Shown here piece by piece: positions 42,223-51,767 of a DNA stretch of 64,000 nucleotides. The notes below the pieces were generated by a model. That model saw nothing but the letters and a program-made list of their open reading frames with translations. It was not told where the DNA came from and did no database searches. The stretch comes from CAYRYU01 sp964428355 (GTDB lineage Bacteria > Muiribacteriota > Ozemobacteria > Ozemobacterales > Ozemobacteraceae), in contig CAYRYU010000002.1 in NCBI GenBank assembly GCA_964428355.1, forward strand, positions 62,001-126,000, given 5' to 3'. Both the position numbers and the translations under genes were made by a program. Numbering within the stretch: position 1 is the stretch's first letter; each line of letters opens with the position of its first letter.

Positions 42223-44972
42223 AAACGCGGTCATCCCTTCCTTTTCTCTGGGTCCTGTTCGTGCTTCTACCCGGGGCGCTCCTGACCGTCGGTTTGAAGA
42301 CCGGAGCAAATCTCTACCGCCTTGACTGCATCCGTTCCACGACGCAGGAAGTCTCGAGAGAGGCCAGAACGATTCTCTCCGGAGCGCTGGAACGGACCTA
42401 CATCCAGGACAGGTTCCGGAATCCGGAAAACGGTGCCCCTCCCCCACGCGAGGAGATCGTTTTCCGGCCCGACCTTTCTCCCGCTTCGGCCGCGGTTTTT
42501 CAGCCTCTGATCGAGTTCCTCCGAAACGGAAGGGAGCCTTCGCAGGAGGAGTTCTCCGACCTGAGGGACATACTCGGATGGCAGTTCGACCTTTTCCGTA
42601 CAAGGGAAAAACCGTCGGTACCCATCCCGGTCATGTGGGGAAGCCGGAAAGCTTTCCTGATCTGGGCGAACGAGCCGTCGAAGGGAAGCGTGCAGAGCGG
42701 AATCCATCTGAGACTGGTGTTTCCTCCCACCTCCTGGAACCTTCTTCGGAAGTCATTCCAGGCATCCGTCGGGCGGATCCACAAGGGGGGGGTTGTTGAC
42801 CTCTCGTCGAAGCGGTGGGAAAAGGCCAAAGGGACCTCGATGAAGGACCTCAGGGATGCGCTCTTTCTCCTCGAAAAGCGTAACCAGAACACATCGATCA
42901 AACCGGGATCGGTTGTCTGGGCCGCGAATTTCGGACCCTCGATGTCCCTGTTCCTGGAAAGGGCCCTTCCCATTCCTGCCCGGGCCATCGGCCCGATGAC
43001 GCTTGCCTGCGTCCTGCTTCTCAGTCTCGGGCTTGGAACGATCGGCTTCCTCTCCTTGAGGTCCCGCGTCCCCGATTGGCCTCTCAGGGCCAAGATAGCA
43101 GGCCTTTTCGCCTTCATTTTCCTGGTTCCCGGCAGCGCGATCTCGATTCTCTTCTTCGGCCTCCTTTCGGACCGCGAACAGGTACTTGAGCAGGAAGCCA
43201 TGAGAAGGGCGGGGGAAAATCTCCTCGCCTTCGACGAGGATTTCCTCGAGGAGGAGCGGCTCTGCGACAGGGTTTTCAACTCGCTCCTGGAGCATCCCAC
43301 CCTGAAGGCGGGGGACTTCGAGGCATTCCGGAATCACGTTCGAAAGCTGATGGCAGGAGACCTGGTGGAGTATGTTGAGATCCGGGACTGGGAAAGCAGT
43401 TTTCTCTTCCAGGAAGGGATCATCCGGAAGGATACCGCGATGGAACGTCTCAACAGGATGATCTCGGACCGCGGAATCTCCCACCACCTGAACAAGCCCC
43501 CGTCCGAATCGATTTCGCCAAAGGACGCCGTCGCATGGACCATCCTGGAGAACCCGGAGATGGGGTATCTCGACTTTTTGAAAAAACCGGGAACCGCCCA
43601 GCGTTTTCAGTTCGGGAACAACCGGTTCTACCAGTTCTGGAAGGTCCTTCCCCAGAAGCCTGAAAGCAGGGTCGCGTTCGGGTTCGTTTCGCGGCTCCAT
43701 GAACAGGCTGCCATCCACTACCTGAAAGGAACCCTGGTCCGGAACCGTGAGACCAGGATCTTCGCGCGCGAAAGGATCTCGGGCAAATGGTTCCCCCATC
43801 CTCCCTCATCCAGGAGAGCGCTGGACGAACTTTGCGAGGGAATTTCAAATTCGGGCCAGGACCAGAACACGACCATCCTTTTCAAGGGCTCCCCCCATCT
43901 GGTGGTTGGAATCCCCGCCTTGCGGCTGTTCGGTTTCGATCTCCTGGCGCTCGTCCCAAGGGATTCCTTCATGCGCGATCTGGGCGAACTCCGCCGTCTG
44001 GTCTGGATCGCCTTTCTGGCCGCGTTCTCCGTGGGAGTGGCGGCAACCCTTTATCTCGCCAGGGGAATCCTTCGACCGATCTCGGACCTGATGGCAGGCA
44101 TCTCCCGCTTCGGAAAGGGCCTCTACTCCGATCCGATCGAAATCCGGGGCCAGGACGAGCTCGCGAGGCTGGCTGGGGCTTTCAACCATCTGCTCGAGGC
44201 GACCCAGGAGCTCAACCTGGCCCGCGAAGTCCAGGATACGCTTCTCCCGAAGATCTTCTCCCCCCCACCGGGTTACGAAATCCGCTTTCTGAGCCGGATG
44301 TCGGAGATCGTCGGCGGGGACTACCTGGATTGCTTCCCCGCAGGCCCCGATGGAATCGCGATGATGGTCGGAGACGTTTCCGGACACGGGATCAGTTCGG
44401 CCCTGGTCATGGCGATGGCCAAAACGGTGGTATCCGAGCACTTCCGGGCTAAGGATAGGCCGGAGAAGCTCCTGGACACGATGAACCGCACCCTGTATGA
44501 CCTCACCCTGGAAAGGCAGATGATGGCTTTTTCCTTTTGCTGGATCGATTGCACGACACACACCGGAAGGGTGACGTTGGGTGGGGCTCCGCAGGCAATC
44601 CTCTTCGAAGCAGCCACGGGTGGAATCACGCAGGTTGGTATTCCCCACTATCCACTTGGGATCACCCTCAAGCAGCAGTATCGGATTTCGGAGGTTCCGG
44701 TCCGCCTTGGAGACATTCTCCTGATCTACACCGACGGACTTGTGGGGGCGCTCGATCCCCAGGACCGGAGTTTCGGCTACGATACCTTCTTCGAAACGGT
44801 CCGAAAGAACGGCCATCTTCCCCTAAACGAGTTCACCCGGGTCATCGAAGAGGCGGTCCTGAACCATACCAGGGGTCGGCCACTCCCCGACGATTTTTCC
44901 CTCATCGCGGTGAAGAGGTCGTCCGATCCTCCACCGGCGCAACCGCCGCAGGAGGAGGTGGAAGAGGCATGA
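42219..44972 (+). CDS. Membrane-bound SpoIIE/RsbU-type phosphatase, type A copy 2
   Basis: A 917-residue paralogue of the first gene: helix 10-27, outer domain 1, helix pair at 260-282 and 294-318, outer domain 2 with GYLDFLKKPGTAQRFQFG (compare GYLDFIRQPNILHRFQMG in copy 1), helix 594-616, HAMP, and phosphatase from 690. The phosphatase has VGGDYLDCF, GDVSGHGISSALVMAMAKT and DDFSLIAVK. A short Pro/Glu tail (about 20 residues) follows. Start and stop both overlap neighbours as ATGA. Probable substrate: a STAS anti-anti-sigma protein coded elsewhere. Confidence 0.86.
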   Translation: MKTRSSLPFLWVLFVLLPGALLTVGLKTGANLYRLDCIRSTTQEVSREARTILSGALERTYIQDRFRNPENGAPPPREEIVFRPDLSPASAAVFQPLIEFLRNGREPSQEEFSDLRDILGWQFDLFRTREKPSVPIPVMWGSRKAFLIWANEPSKGSVQSGIHLRLVFPPTSWNLLRKSFQASVGRIHKGGVVDLSSKRWEKAKGTSMKDLRDALFLLEKRNQNTSIKPGSVVWAANFGPSMSLFLERALPIPARAIGPMTLACVLLLSLGLGTIGFLSLRSRVPDWPLRAKIAGLFAFIFLVPGSAISILFFGLLSDREQVLEQEAMRRAGENLLAFDEDFLEEERLCDRVFNSLLEHPTLKAGDFEAFRNHVRKLMAGDLVEYVEIRDWESSFLFQEGIIRKDTAMERLNRMISDRGISHHLNKPPSESISPKDAVAWTILENPEMGYLDFLKKPGTAQRFQFGNNRFYQFWKVLPQKPESRVAFGFVSRLHEQAAIHYLKGTLVRNRETRIFARERISGKWFPHPPSSRRALDELCEGISNSGQDQNTTILFKGSPHLVVGIPALRLFGFDLLALVPRDSFMRDLGELRRLVWIAFLAAFSVGVAATLYLARGILRPISDLMAGISRFGKGLYSDPIEIRGQDELARLAGAFNHLLEATQELNLAREVQDTLLPKIFSPPPGYEIRFLSRMSEIVGGDYLDCFPAGPDGIAMMVGDVSGHGISSALVMAMAKTVVSEHFRAKDRPEKLLDTMNRTLYDLTLERQMMAFSFCWIDCTTHTGRVTLGGAPQAILFEAATGGITQVGIPHYPLGITLKQQYRISEVPVRLGDILLIYTDGLVGALDPQDRSFGYDTFFETVRKNGHLPLNEFTRVIEEAVLNHTRGRPLPDDFSLIAVKRSSDPPPAQPPQEEVEEA

Positions 44973-47761
44973 CCGAAACCGCCCGGAACCGTTTTTCCGC
45001 GCTCGTCGGCTTCCTTGTCGTCCTGGTGCTGCCTGTCGTGGTCCCATTATGGCTCCTGGGGAGACTCATCCAGGAAACCGAAACCGGAGCGCTGAAACGT
45101 CTGGAAAGTTCAATGGACCGACAAATTCGGAACCTGATCTTCCGAACCGACCCCAGGGAGGTGTTCACCTCCGCCAGTCTGGATGCAGTCGAACTCCTCA
45201 GGAAGGAGGGTTGTTCCCCCTCCACGGTAGCCAGGGCCAGGGATCTGTTTCCCCGTGGAATGGCCTGCGCGATCTACGGTTTCGGGTCCGACGGACGGCC
45301 GGTTTTTCCCGCCGACTCCCCGCCCCCAAACCATTACATCGTTCAGAAGCTCTGGGCCGATCTCCTTTCGGATGCCGAGGATCCGAAGCGGAACAAGCTG
45401 TTCAGGGGACTGCTTGGCCCTTCTTTCCTTGTTGGCGACACGCGTGAGTTCAATGGACTTCCCCTCGACATCATCTGCGGTACCCAGGATGGCCTCATGC
45501 TCTGGGAAAAGCTTTCCGGGAAAGGGGGTGCGCTCTTCCTTCTTCCCAAGCGTCCGACCGCGTTCGAACTGCTCGGTGAACTGGGCGGCCCCGACCCCGC
45601 GGGGGGAAACTGGACCGCCTTTTCCCCGGAAACCCAGCAATTCTGGCTTGCAGGCCCTCCAGGAACCGCGGGGAGGTATTCCCCCCCCGACCCCGACTGG
45701 AAAAACGTCTTGCAGAAGATGGCGCTTTCCGGGGGTGGCACCTTCACCCGGGGCAACCAGATTTCCAGGGTCGTCCGACATCCGGAAGGGTTCTGGATCC
45801 AGAGAACCCGCTCCCTGGACGAGGTCAGGAACCCCTCGAAACGGGGTTTTCTCATCTTCGCCGGAATCCTGCTCCTTGCCTTGGGTCTGCGCTGGTGGCT
45901 GTCCGGGAAGGGAACCCCCCTCGAATCCATGAGGATCCGTCCCCGGATGGCTTTCCTGTTCGCCCTCGCTATCGTGATCCCGGGATTGCTTCTCGTATTC
46001 CTGGGAATAGCCTCCTTCCAGGAGATGGAAATCACGTTGCGTCAGGAACTGCATGAGTCGGACCTCGGCCAGCTCGGAGAGCTCGACGCGACCTACCGGC
46101 GGGGAAAAGCCGTCCTCCTCCGCTTTTTCCGGGCGCTTCGCGACCATCCGGTGATCCAGGGCCCCGACGGCGAAAAGATCACGATGCTGAGCATTCCCCT
46201 GCGCCGGAAACGTATCATATCGCTCCTCGAAACTCGGGGAATCGACGGGAAGACGATCGGGTCGACCATGGTTAAGCCCGAGTTCAAGAAAATGGTCGAT
46301 CTTTTCTCGAAGGAATGCCTCCGGCGGTATCTCGGTGCCCCTATCCCAAGGTCCAAAGAATCGATCGAAACCTTCGCATCGGAGGTACTTCTGAGTTCCA
46401 GATTGGGAACCGCCTGGATCTTCGACAACCCCGACACCCTCATCAATCTGGCTCTGTGTGGAAAAGACCTCGACTGGTACTGGGATGTCCGGGAACCCAC
46501 TCCCGGGCGCCCCATGGCTTTCTTTTCCATCCACGAACTGGCACGGTGGAACCTGGACAGGTTCCTGCAGAATGTGCCCAAAGACGTCCTTGCCTATGAC
46601 CAGCAGGGACGGACCTGGAAACCCAACCCGCCCCCCGATCCGGAGCTTAAATCCCTCGTCACCCACGCCCTTCTCAGCCGGGGTTCCAAGTGGGAAGTCT
46701 TCGCGGACGGGGGGAAGGAGTTCCTTGCCACGGCCTACCCGAGCCTTGCGATCCCGGGTTTCTGCTTCCTGAAATGGTCCGACCTGGGACCGATTTCGTC
46801 AACGATCCAGAGCCGCCGAAGCTACCTTTTCGGGGCGGGGTCTTTTTCCCTTCTCCTCGCGATCCTCTTTTCCCTCTTGCTCTCCAGATCGTTGCTGCGA
46901 CCGATCGGAAGGCTCTCGGAAGGCCTCGAAGCCCTCGAGCACGGTCGGTTCGACGTCCGTGTTCCGGACACGGGGAACGACGAGATCGGCAGACTGGGTG
47001 CCGCTTTCAACGCCATGGCCGACGAAATGAAGGAACTGAACTACGCCCGTCAGGTCCAGAAGAGTCTGGTTCCGGTTTCGCCGCCCGTTCTCGACGGGTA
47101 CGAGATCGGGCTTTTCTACAGCCCGGCAACGGATCTGAGCGGTGATTACCTGGATGCCCTTCTGATGCCCGACGGAAGGGTCCTGCTGCTGGTGGGTGAC
47201 GTCACCGGCCATGGAATCGGCTCGGCTCTCCTGACCGCGATGACGAAGACGATCGTCTATCTCAACGCCATGGAGAAACGTGGCCTGCCGGAACTCCTGG
47301 ACCGGCTGAACCGCCTTCTCAACGAGATCGTGCAGAGGAAGCGGCTTATGACGCTGGTCGCCGCGATCCTCGACGAGGAACGGCACAAGATCGAATGGGT
47401 CTGCGTCGGCCATCCATACCCGATGGTCAGGCGGCGGGACGGGTCGGTCCAGAGCCTCAAGATGCCGCAGTATCCGCTTGGCGTGAAAGTGAAGGGGAGG
47501 TGGAAGATCGAATCCCTTTGCCTCGAACCGGGGGAAACCCTCCTGTTCTTCACGGACGGTCTTGTGGAGACGGCAAACCCGCAGAACCAGGTCTATGGAT
47601 TCGATCGGCTTTCGGCCGATTTCGCCAGGCACGGCGACGCTTCAGTCCAGACGACCCTTTCCATACTCGATTCGAAGCGCCAGGAGCATGGCCAGGGAGT
47701 TCCCCAGGCTGACGACGTCACCCTTCTGGCCTTGAGACGCAGAAAGGAAACCGGATCATGA
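44969..47761 (+). CDS. Membrane-bound SpoIIE/RsbU-type phosphatase, type B copy 2
   Basis: A 930-residue paralogue of the gene at 39424: helix 10-32, FRTDPREVF, HPEGFWIQR, helix pair at 292-312 and 325-350, GIDGKTIGS in outer domain 2, helix 617-644, HAMP with a well-kept sequence (RPIGRLSEGLEALEHGRFDV) and phosphatase from 700 (LSGDYLDAL, GDVTGHGIGSALLTAMTKT, DDVTLLALRR). The ATG at 44969 overlaps the previous stop; reading further upstream only enters the preceding gene. Its own stop overlaps the 5'-nucleotidase start. Confidence 0.86.
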   Translation: MTETARNRFSALVGFLVVLVLPVVVPLWLLGRLIQETETGALKRLESSMDRQIRNLIFRTDPREVFTSASLDAVELLRKEGCSPSTVARARDLFPRGMACAIYGFGSDGRPVFPADSPPPNHYIVQKLWADLLSDAEDPKRNKLFRGLLGPSFLVGDTREFNGLPLDIICGTQDGLMLWEKLSGKGGALFLLPKRPTAFELLGELGGPDPAGGNWTAFSPETQQFWLAGPPGTAGRYSPPDPDWKNVLQKMALSGGGTFTRGNQISRVVRHPEGFWIQRTRSLDEVRNPSKRGFLIFAGILLLALGLRWWLSGKGTPLESMRIRPRMAFLFALAIVIPGLLLVFLGIASFQEMEITLRQELHESDLGQLGELDATYRRGKAVLLRFFRALRDHPVIQGPDGEKITMLSIPLRRKRIISLLETRGIDGKTIGSTMVKPEFKKMVDLFSKECLRRYLGAPIPRSKESIETFASEVLLSSRLGTAWIFDNPDTLINLALCGKDLDWYWDVREPTPGRPMAFFSIHELARWNLDRFLQNVPKDVLAYDQQGRTWKPNPPPDPELKSLVTHALLSRGSKWEVFADGGKEFLATAYPSLAIPGFCFLKWSDLGPISSTIQSRRSYLFGAGSFSLLLAILFSLLLSRSLLRPIGRLSEGLEALEHGRFDVRVPDTGNDEIGRLGAAFNAMADEMKELNYARQVQKSLVPVSPPVLDGYEIGLFYSPATDLSGDYLDALLMPDGRVLLLVGDVTGHGIGSALLTAMTKTIVYLNAMEKRGLPELLDRLNRLLNEIVQRKRLMTLVAAILDEERHKIEWVCVGHPYPMVRRRDGSVQSLKMPQYPLGVKVKGRWKIESLCLEPGETLLFFTDGLVETANPQNQVYGFDRLSADFARHGDASVQTTLSILDSKRQEHGQGVPQADDVTLLALRRRKETGS

Positions 47762-49401
47762 AAGCCGTTCATCTTCTTCTCTCGGTCATCCTACTCTTCC
47801 ATGCACCCATCGCAGCGCAGGAGCTGAAAACCGTGACCATCCTGGGAACGGCCGACCTCCACGGGGAGATCATGCCCTTCCGGTACCTCTCGAACAAACC
47901 CTCGGAGCAGGGGTTGGCGCTGATCTCGACCATGGTAGGGAAAATCAGGTCCGAGAATCCCGCCACTCTTCTCCTGGACGCAGGAGACGCACTCCAGGGG
48001 AACCCCCTGGTTTTCCTGAATTCCAGATCCGGAGCCGGTTCTCCGAATCCCATGGTGACCGCGATGAACGGAGCGGGTTATGACGCATTCGTGGTTGGAA
48101 ACCACGAGTTCAACTACGGCCCGGGGTATCTCGAAAAAGCCCGCAGGGAGGCCCGCTTTCCTTTTCTGGGCGGCAACATTCTCGACGCCTCGGGCCCGCA
48201 CTACCTCCCCTGGATCATCAAGGACCTCGACGGGATCAAGGTCGGAGTGGTCGGGTTGACCGTTCCCGCCATTCCCAAGTGGGAGGATCCGGAAAACCGC
48301 GAGGGACTGGACTTCGGGAACCCCCTCGAAGCTGCCCGGAAGTATGTCCCCGAGGTTCGTGCCCGGGGGGCGGATCTGGTGATACTTGCATGCCACTTCG
48401 GGCTGACGGCGGATCCGGTGACCGGGGTCGGGCGCGCGGACTACGAGGCGGAAGGAAACCTGGGCGAAACGATCGCCAGGGATGTTCCGGGGATCGATGG
48501 AATCCTGCTGGCGCACAACCACGAACTGGTGGCGACGAGCGTGAACGGCATCCCCCTTCTGGAGCCCAAAGCCCTCGGAACGCATCTTGCCAGGTTCGAC
48601 TTCCTGGTGGGCCGCGAGGTGAAGGACACCGGCTCGTGGACGGTAAAAAGCCGCCAGGGAAGCCTGATCGAGGTGACCGCCGGCGGGGAGCCCGACCCCA
48701 GGATCATCGACTCAATCGCCGAAGACCACCAAAAGACCCTCGCCTACCTCGACGGCATCGTGGGAACGGCATCCCGGGCGCTCGAGACCGGGCGTGCAGC
48801 TTTCGAGGACAACCCGCTTTCAGACCTCATCCTGGATGCAATGATCGAGGAAACCGGCGCGGACATCTCCTTTACCGGCCTTCCCCCGGAGGCGGTAAGG
48901 ATTTCCACGGGCACGATCCGGATCCGGGACATCTTCAACCTGTATGCATTCGACAACCGCCTGCGGCTGGTCGATCTCTCCGGAAACGCGATCCGGGAGA
49001 TTCTCGAACACTCCTGCGGGTACTACCTCGAGCCCGGGGGTAGGAAAACCCTCCGGGAGCTGATCAACCCGGGTTTCCGGTTTTACGACTGCGACCTCGC
49101 ACAGGGGATCTCCTACGACGTCGATCTTTCAAAGCCTCTTGGGAAGCGGATCACGAAGCTCTGGATCCGCGGTGTCCCCGTGAACCCGCTGGCGTCCTAC
49201 ACCGTCGCGGTAAGCAACTTCAGGCTCAACGGGGGCGGAGACTACGCGGCATACCGGAATGCCACGAGAAAGCCATGCCCGGAAAGGAACATCCGGGACA
49301 TGGTCATCGATTCCGTCAAACGTCGAGGCCGGATTCCGGAAAAACCCGATTCCAACTGGCGGCTCCTCCCGGAGGCACTGCAAACCCTTCCCTTGCGCTG
49401 A
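47758..49401 (+). CDS. Secreted 5'-nucleotidase / UshA-family metallophosphatase
   Basis: A 547-residue exported enzyme that removes phosphate from nucleotides or nucleotide sugars. A signal peptide (MKAVHLLLSVILLFHAPIAAQ) is followed by the metallophosphatase domain (GTADLHGEI, LLDAGDALQG, VGNHEFNYG, LACHFG, LAHNHELV) and the C-terminal 5'-nucleotidase domain (residues about 340-530, FDNRLRLVDLSG, SNFRLNGGGDY). The ATGA overlap with the last phosphatase gene makes it the fifth cistron of that cluster, which hints that an extracellular nucleotide or phosphate signal is tied to the sensors. Confidence 0.9.
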   Translation: MKAVHLLLSVILLFHAPIAAQELKTVTILGTADLHGEIMPFRYLSNKPSEQGLALISTMVGKIRSENPATLLLDAGDALQGNPLVFLNSRSGAGSPNPMVTAMNGAGYDAFVVGNHEFNYGPGYLEKARREARFPFLGGNILDASGPHYLPWIIKDLDGIKVGVVGLTVPAIPKWEDPENREGLDFGNPLEAARKYVPEVRARGADLVILACHFGLTADPVTGVGRADYEAEGNLGETIARDVPGIDGILLAHNHELVATSVNGIPLLEPKALGTHLARFDFLVGREVKDTGSWTVKSRQGSLIEVTAGGEPDPRIIDSIAEDHQKTLAYLDGIVGTASRALETGRAAFEDNPLSDLILDAMIEETGADISFTGLPPEAVRISTGTIRIRDIFNLYAFDNRLRLVDLSGNAIREILEHSCGYYLEPGGRKTLRELINPGFRFYDCDLAQGISYDVDLSKPLGKRITKLWIRGVPVNPLASYTVAVSNFRLNGGGDYAAYRNATRKPCPERNIRDMVIDSVKRRGRIPEKPDSNWRLLPEALQTLPLR

Positions 49402-49414
49402 TACTGTTTCCGGG

Positions 49415-51607
49415 TCAGGCGGGCTTCGATTCGGCGAGACGCTTGGCAACTACCTCAAGGGCGACTTTCAGCATCCGTCGCAGATCGAGGGTGGTGCGGT
49501 TCACCGGGGTCTCCAGCAGTGAACTGAAGATTCCCAGGAAAGCCGGGCAGGCGCGCTCGGAATTTCCCGCAAGATACTCGCTGAAGGCCAGGATGAACTC
49601 CGAGGTCGGTTCGAGCTTCCCCAGCTCCGCGGCGGCTTTGGCGATGGGAATCGACTCCCCAACCCTTCCGGCAAGAAATGCCACCTTCGCGAACTTCTGC
49701 ATGACCTGGGAGTTCTTGGGAATCAGCGCTTGAAGGCGTTTGTAGGTCACCATGGAATCGACATACTGGTGTTCCCACTCCTGGGAATCCGCCAGCAGAA
49801 GGTAGGCCTGGGGAATCTTCGGGTAGAGGCGGATCACGGTCTTCAGGGATTCGATCGTCCGTTTCCAGAGCTTTCTCCCGTGGTAGATCTGGCCGAGGGC
49901 AAAATGTGCCTTGACCAGGTTGGGATCTATAGCGAGAGCTTGCAGGAAACTGCTTTCAGCCTCGTCGAAGCTCTTTTCGCGAACCTGGATTTCCCCGAGC
50001 AGAACCAGGGCATGTTGCTGCTTTGGAGCGATCGAGAGCAGGACCTTCAGGTGTTCCTTGGCCTTCTCGAGCTGGTTTTCCTTGATGGCCTGGAGGGAGG
50101 AATCGAAAAGTTCCTTGATCCGGCCCTGGACAGCGGTGCTCGACTCCTGGGCCATTTCCTGACGTCGTCGCGCAACCGCCGCCTCGAGCATCTTTTCGAA
50201 CTGCCCCCTCTTTTCGCCGTCTTCGGCCGAGGAGAGGTGGAAGATCTCCCCAAGGCACTGGAGGCCGGCCTTCTTCTGGGACTTGTCGGGGACCTGCAAG
50301 AACTCGAGAATGCTTTCGAGAACCTCTTCGCAACCCCAGTTCCAGAGGACTCTTATCGACTCCGCCTTGACCTTCGGATTCTCCGATTTCAGGAATCGCC
50401 TGATGGTCAGGACCATCCCCGCCGAAGGTGAGGATGCCTTCAACTTCCCGATCGCCTCGATCGCAGCCGAGACGACCCCCTGGTCACGGTCTTCCAGGCC
50501 GATAGCAAGTTGTTCCGCCTGGGATTCCCCCCCGAACTTTCCGATCTGGGAGACGATGGTTGCCCGGACGAAGGGAACCTCCTCCCGGCCGAAATGCTCC
50601 AGCAGGTGCGGCATCCAGTTCTCCCGCCCCAATTCGGCGATCGCCAGGACCACCTGGACGCGCACCTCAACAACCGGGTCGGACAGGAGGGGCAACAGGA
50701 CGGGAAGATTCTCGGATTTCCCGTATTTCCTGAGGGCGACGACCGAATTCCGCCTTACATCGGGGTCGGGGTCTTTGAGGAAGTTGAGGAGATTCCGGTG
50801 AAAGGTCTCTATCCGGACCTCGCCAAGGGCGTAGATCCCGGAGATTTTCTGGCGTTTCTCCTCGTGGCCGAGCATTTCCCTGATCACGGAGGTGACCTCG
50901 AAATCCCCGAACTTCCAGATCGCCTTCGCGGCATTCGCCCGGACCCTCTGGTGCGAATCATAGAGATAAGGCTGGAGGAGGCCGACAACCTTCCTGTCGT
51001 CGAGGAGCGCTAGCGCTTCGATCGCGTTCGCCCTGACCCGGGGATCGACGTCCTTGAGAAGCGTGGAAAAGAACGAAAGCATGCTGTCGTTTATCCACGG
51101 CCCGAGAGCGGCAACAGCGGAAGCCCGGATGCGATGGTTGCGGTCCCGGAGCAGGATCTTCCTGAGAAGTGAAACGCACATCGGATCGCCGATTCCGCCC
51201 AGCGCACGGATTGCGCATTGAAGGGCGTCTTCGGAGAGGAGTTCGGCACTCTTGGCGTTGTCCTTGCCCGCGTTGAGGTACCGCTCCACCGCATCGGTCA
51301 GGGCGTTCTTGCAGACATCGGATTTCTCGTGACTAAGGGCTTCGGCAGCCCTTACCCTGGCTTCGATGTGGGAATCGTTCAACGCGGCGACGAGCACGTG
51401 CGAGTATTTTTCCGGGCTCAGCTTGGCGATCGCGGCCGTCAGGAAGTCATCGAGGTTGTTCAGCTGGTAGCGCTCGAAGATGATCTCCGCCGCCATCTGC
51501 CCCCGGAGCTTGCTGAGGGCGACAAGTGCCTCCCGCCGGAGATCGTAATCGTCCCCGGTCAGACACCCCAGAAGGTTGGAAAAAAGCTCGTCCAGAACGT
51601 TCTTCAT
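49415..51607 (-). CDS. HEAT-repeat and TPR-repeat scaffold protein
   Basis: A 730-residue soluble protein with no signal peptide. Residues 1-440 are a run of about ten HEAT repeats (pattern DPRVRANAIEALALL, DPDVRRNSVVALRKYG, DPVVEVRVQVVLAIAELG) and residues 505-680 are TPR units (AKEHLKVLLSIAPKQQHALVLLGEI, FLQALAIDPNLVKAHFALGQIY). It is probably an assembly or protein-binding scaffold. The ATG at 51607 is preferred over the GTG at 51622 because GGAA precedes it. It is convergent with the 5'-nucleotidase gene, with 13 bases between the stops. A BLAST-type search would give little on function because the repeats dominate. Confidence 0.82.
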   Translation of the reverse strand: MKNVLDELFSNLLGCLTGDDYDLRREALVALSKLRGQMAAEIIFERYQLNNLDDFLTAAIAKLSPEKYSHVLVAALNDSHIEARVRAAEALSHEKSDVCKNALTDAVERYLNAGKDNAKSAELLSEDALQCAIRALGGIGDPMCVSLLRKILLRDRNHRIRASAVAALGPWINDSMLSFFSTLLKDVDPRVRANAIEALALLDDRKVVGLLQPYLYDSHQRVRANAAKAIWKFGDFEVTSVIREMLGHEEKRQKISGIYALGEVRIETFHRNLLNFLKDPDPDVRRNSVVALRKYGKSENLPVLLPLLSDPVVEVRVQVVLAIAELGRENWMPHLLEHFGREEVPFVRATIVSQIGKFGGESQAEQLAIGLEDRDQGVVSAAIEAIGKLKASSPSAGMVLTIRRFLKSENPKVKAESIRVLWNWGCEEVLESILEFLQVPDKSQKKAGLQCLGEIFHLSSAEDGEKRGQFEKMLEAAVARRRQEMAQESSTAVQGRIKELFDSSLQAIKENQLEKAKEHLKVLLSIAPKQQHALVLLGEIQVREKSFDEAESSFLQALAIDPNLVKAHFALGQIYHGRKLWKRTIESLKTVIRLYPKIPQAYLLLADSQEWEHQYVDSMVTYKRLQALIPKNSQVMQKFAKVAFLAGRVGESIPIAKAAAELGKLEPTSEFILAFSEYLAGNSERACPAFLGIFSSLLETPVNRTTLDLRRMLKVALEVVAKRLAESKPA

Positions 51608-51654
51608 CGATTCCGCTTTCACGGGGAAGAAATTGTCACGACATCCCCGCGGAA

Positions 51655-51660
51655 ATTATA
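51655..51660 (-). promoter_or_regulatory. Possible -10 box of the HEAT/TPR gene
   Basis: A perfect TATAAT on the minus strand, 48 bases before the start codon. I find no convincing -35 box at 16-18 bases from it, so the promoter may be activator-dependent or this may be chance. Confidence 0.3.
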
Positions 51661-51767
51661 CCATACCCGCGTGGCGAATCTCGTCCGCCGAAAATGGCCA
51701 GGATCCTCAAGGGGATTTCGAGTTTCCCAGCGCCAAAGCGCCCTTCGCAGGGTGTCCCGCGGAAACT

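Noticed and set aside
44537..44968. Longer N terminus for the fourth phosphatase
   Set aside because: It would overlap 430 bases of the third phosphatase; the ATG at 44969 fits the coupled ATGA pattern and matches the N terminus of the copy at 39424.
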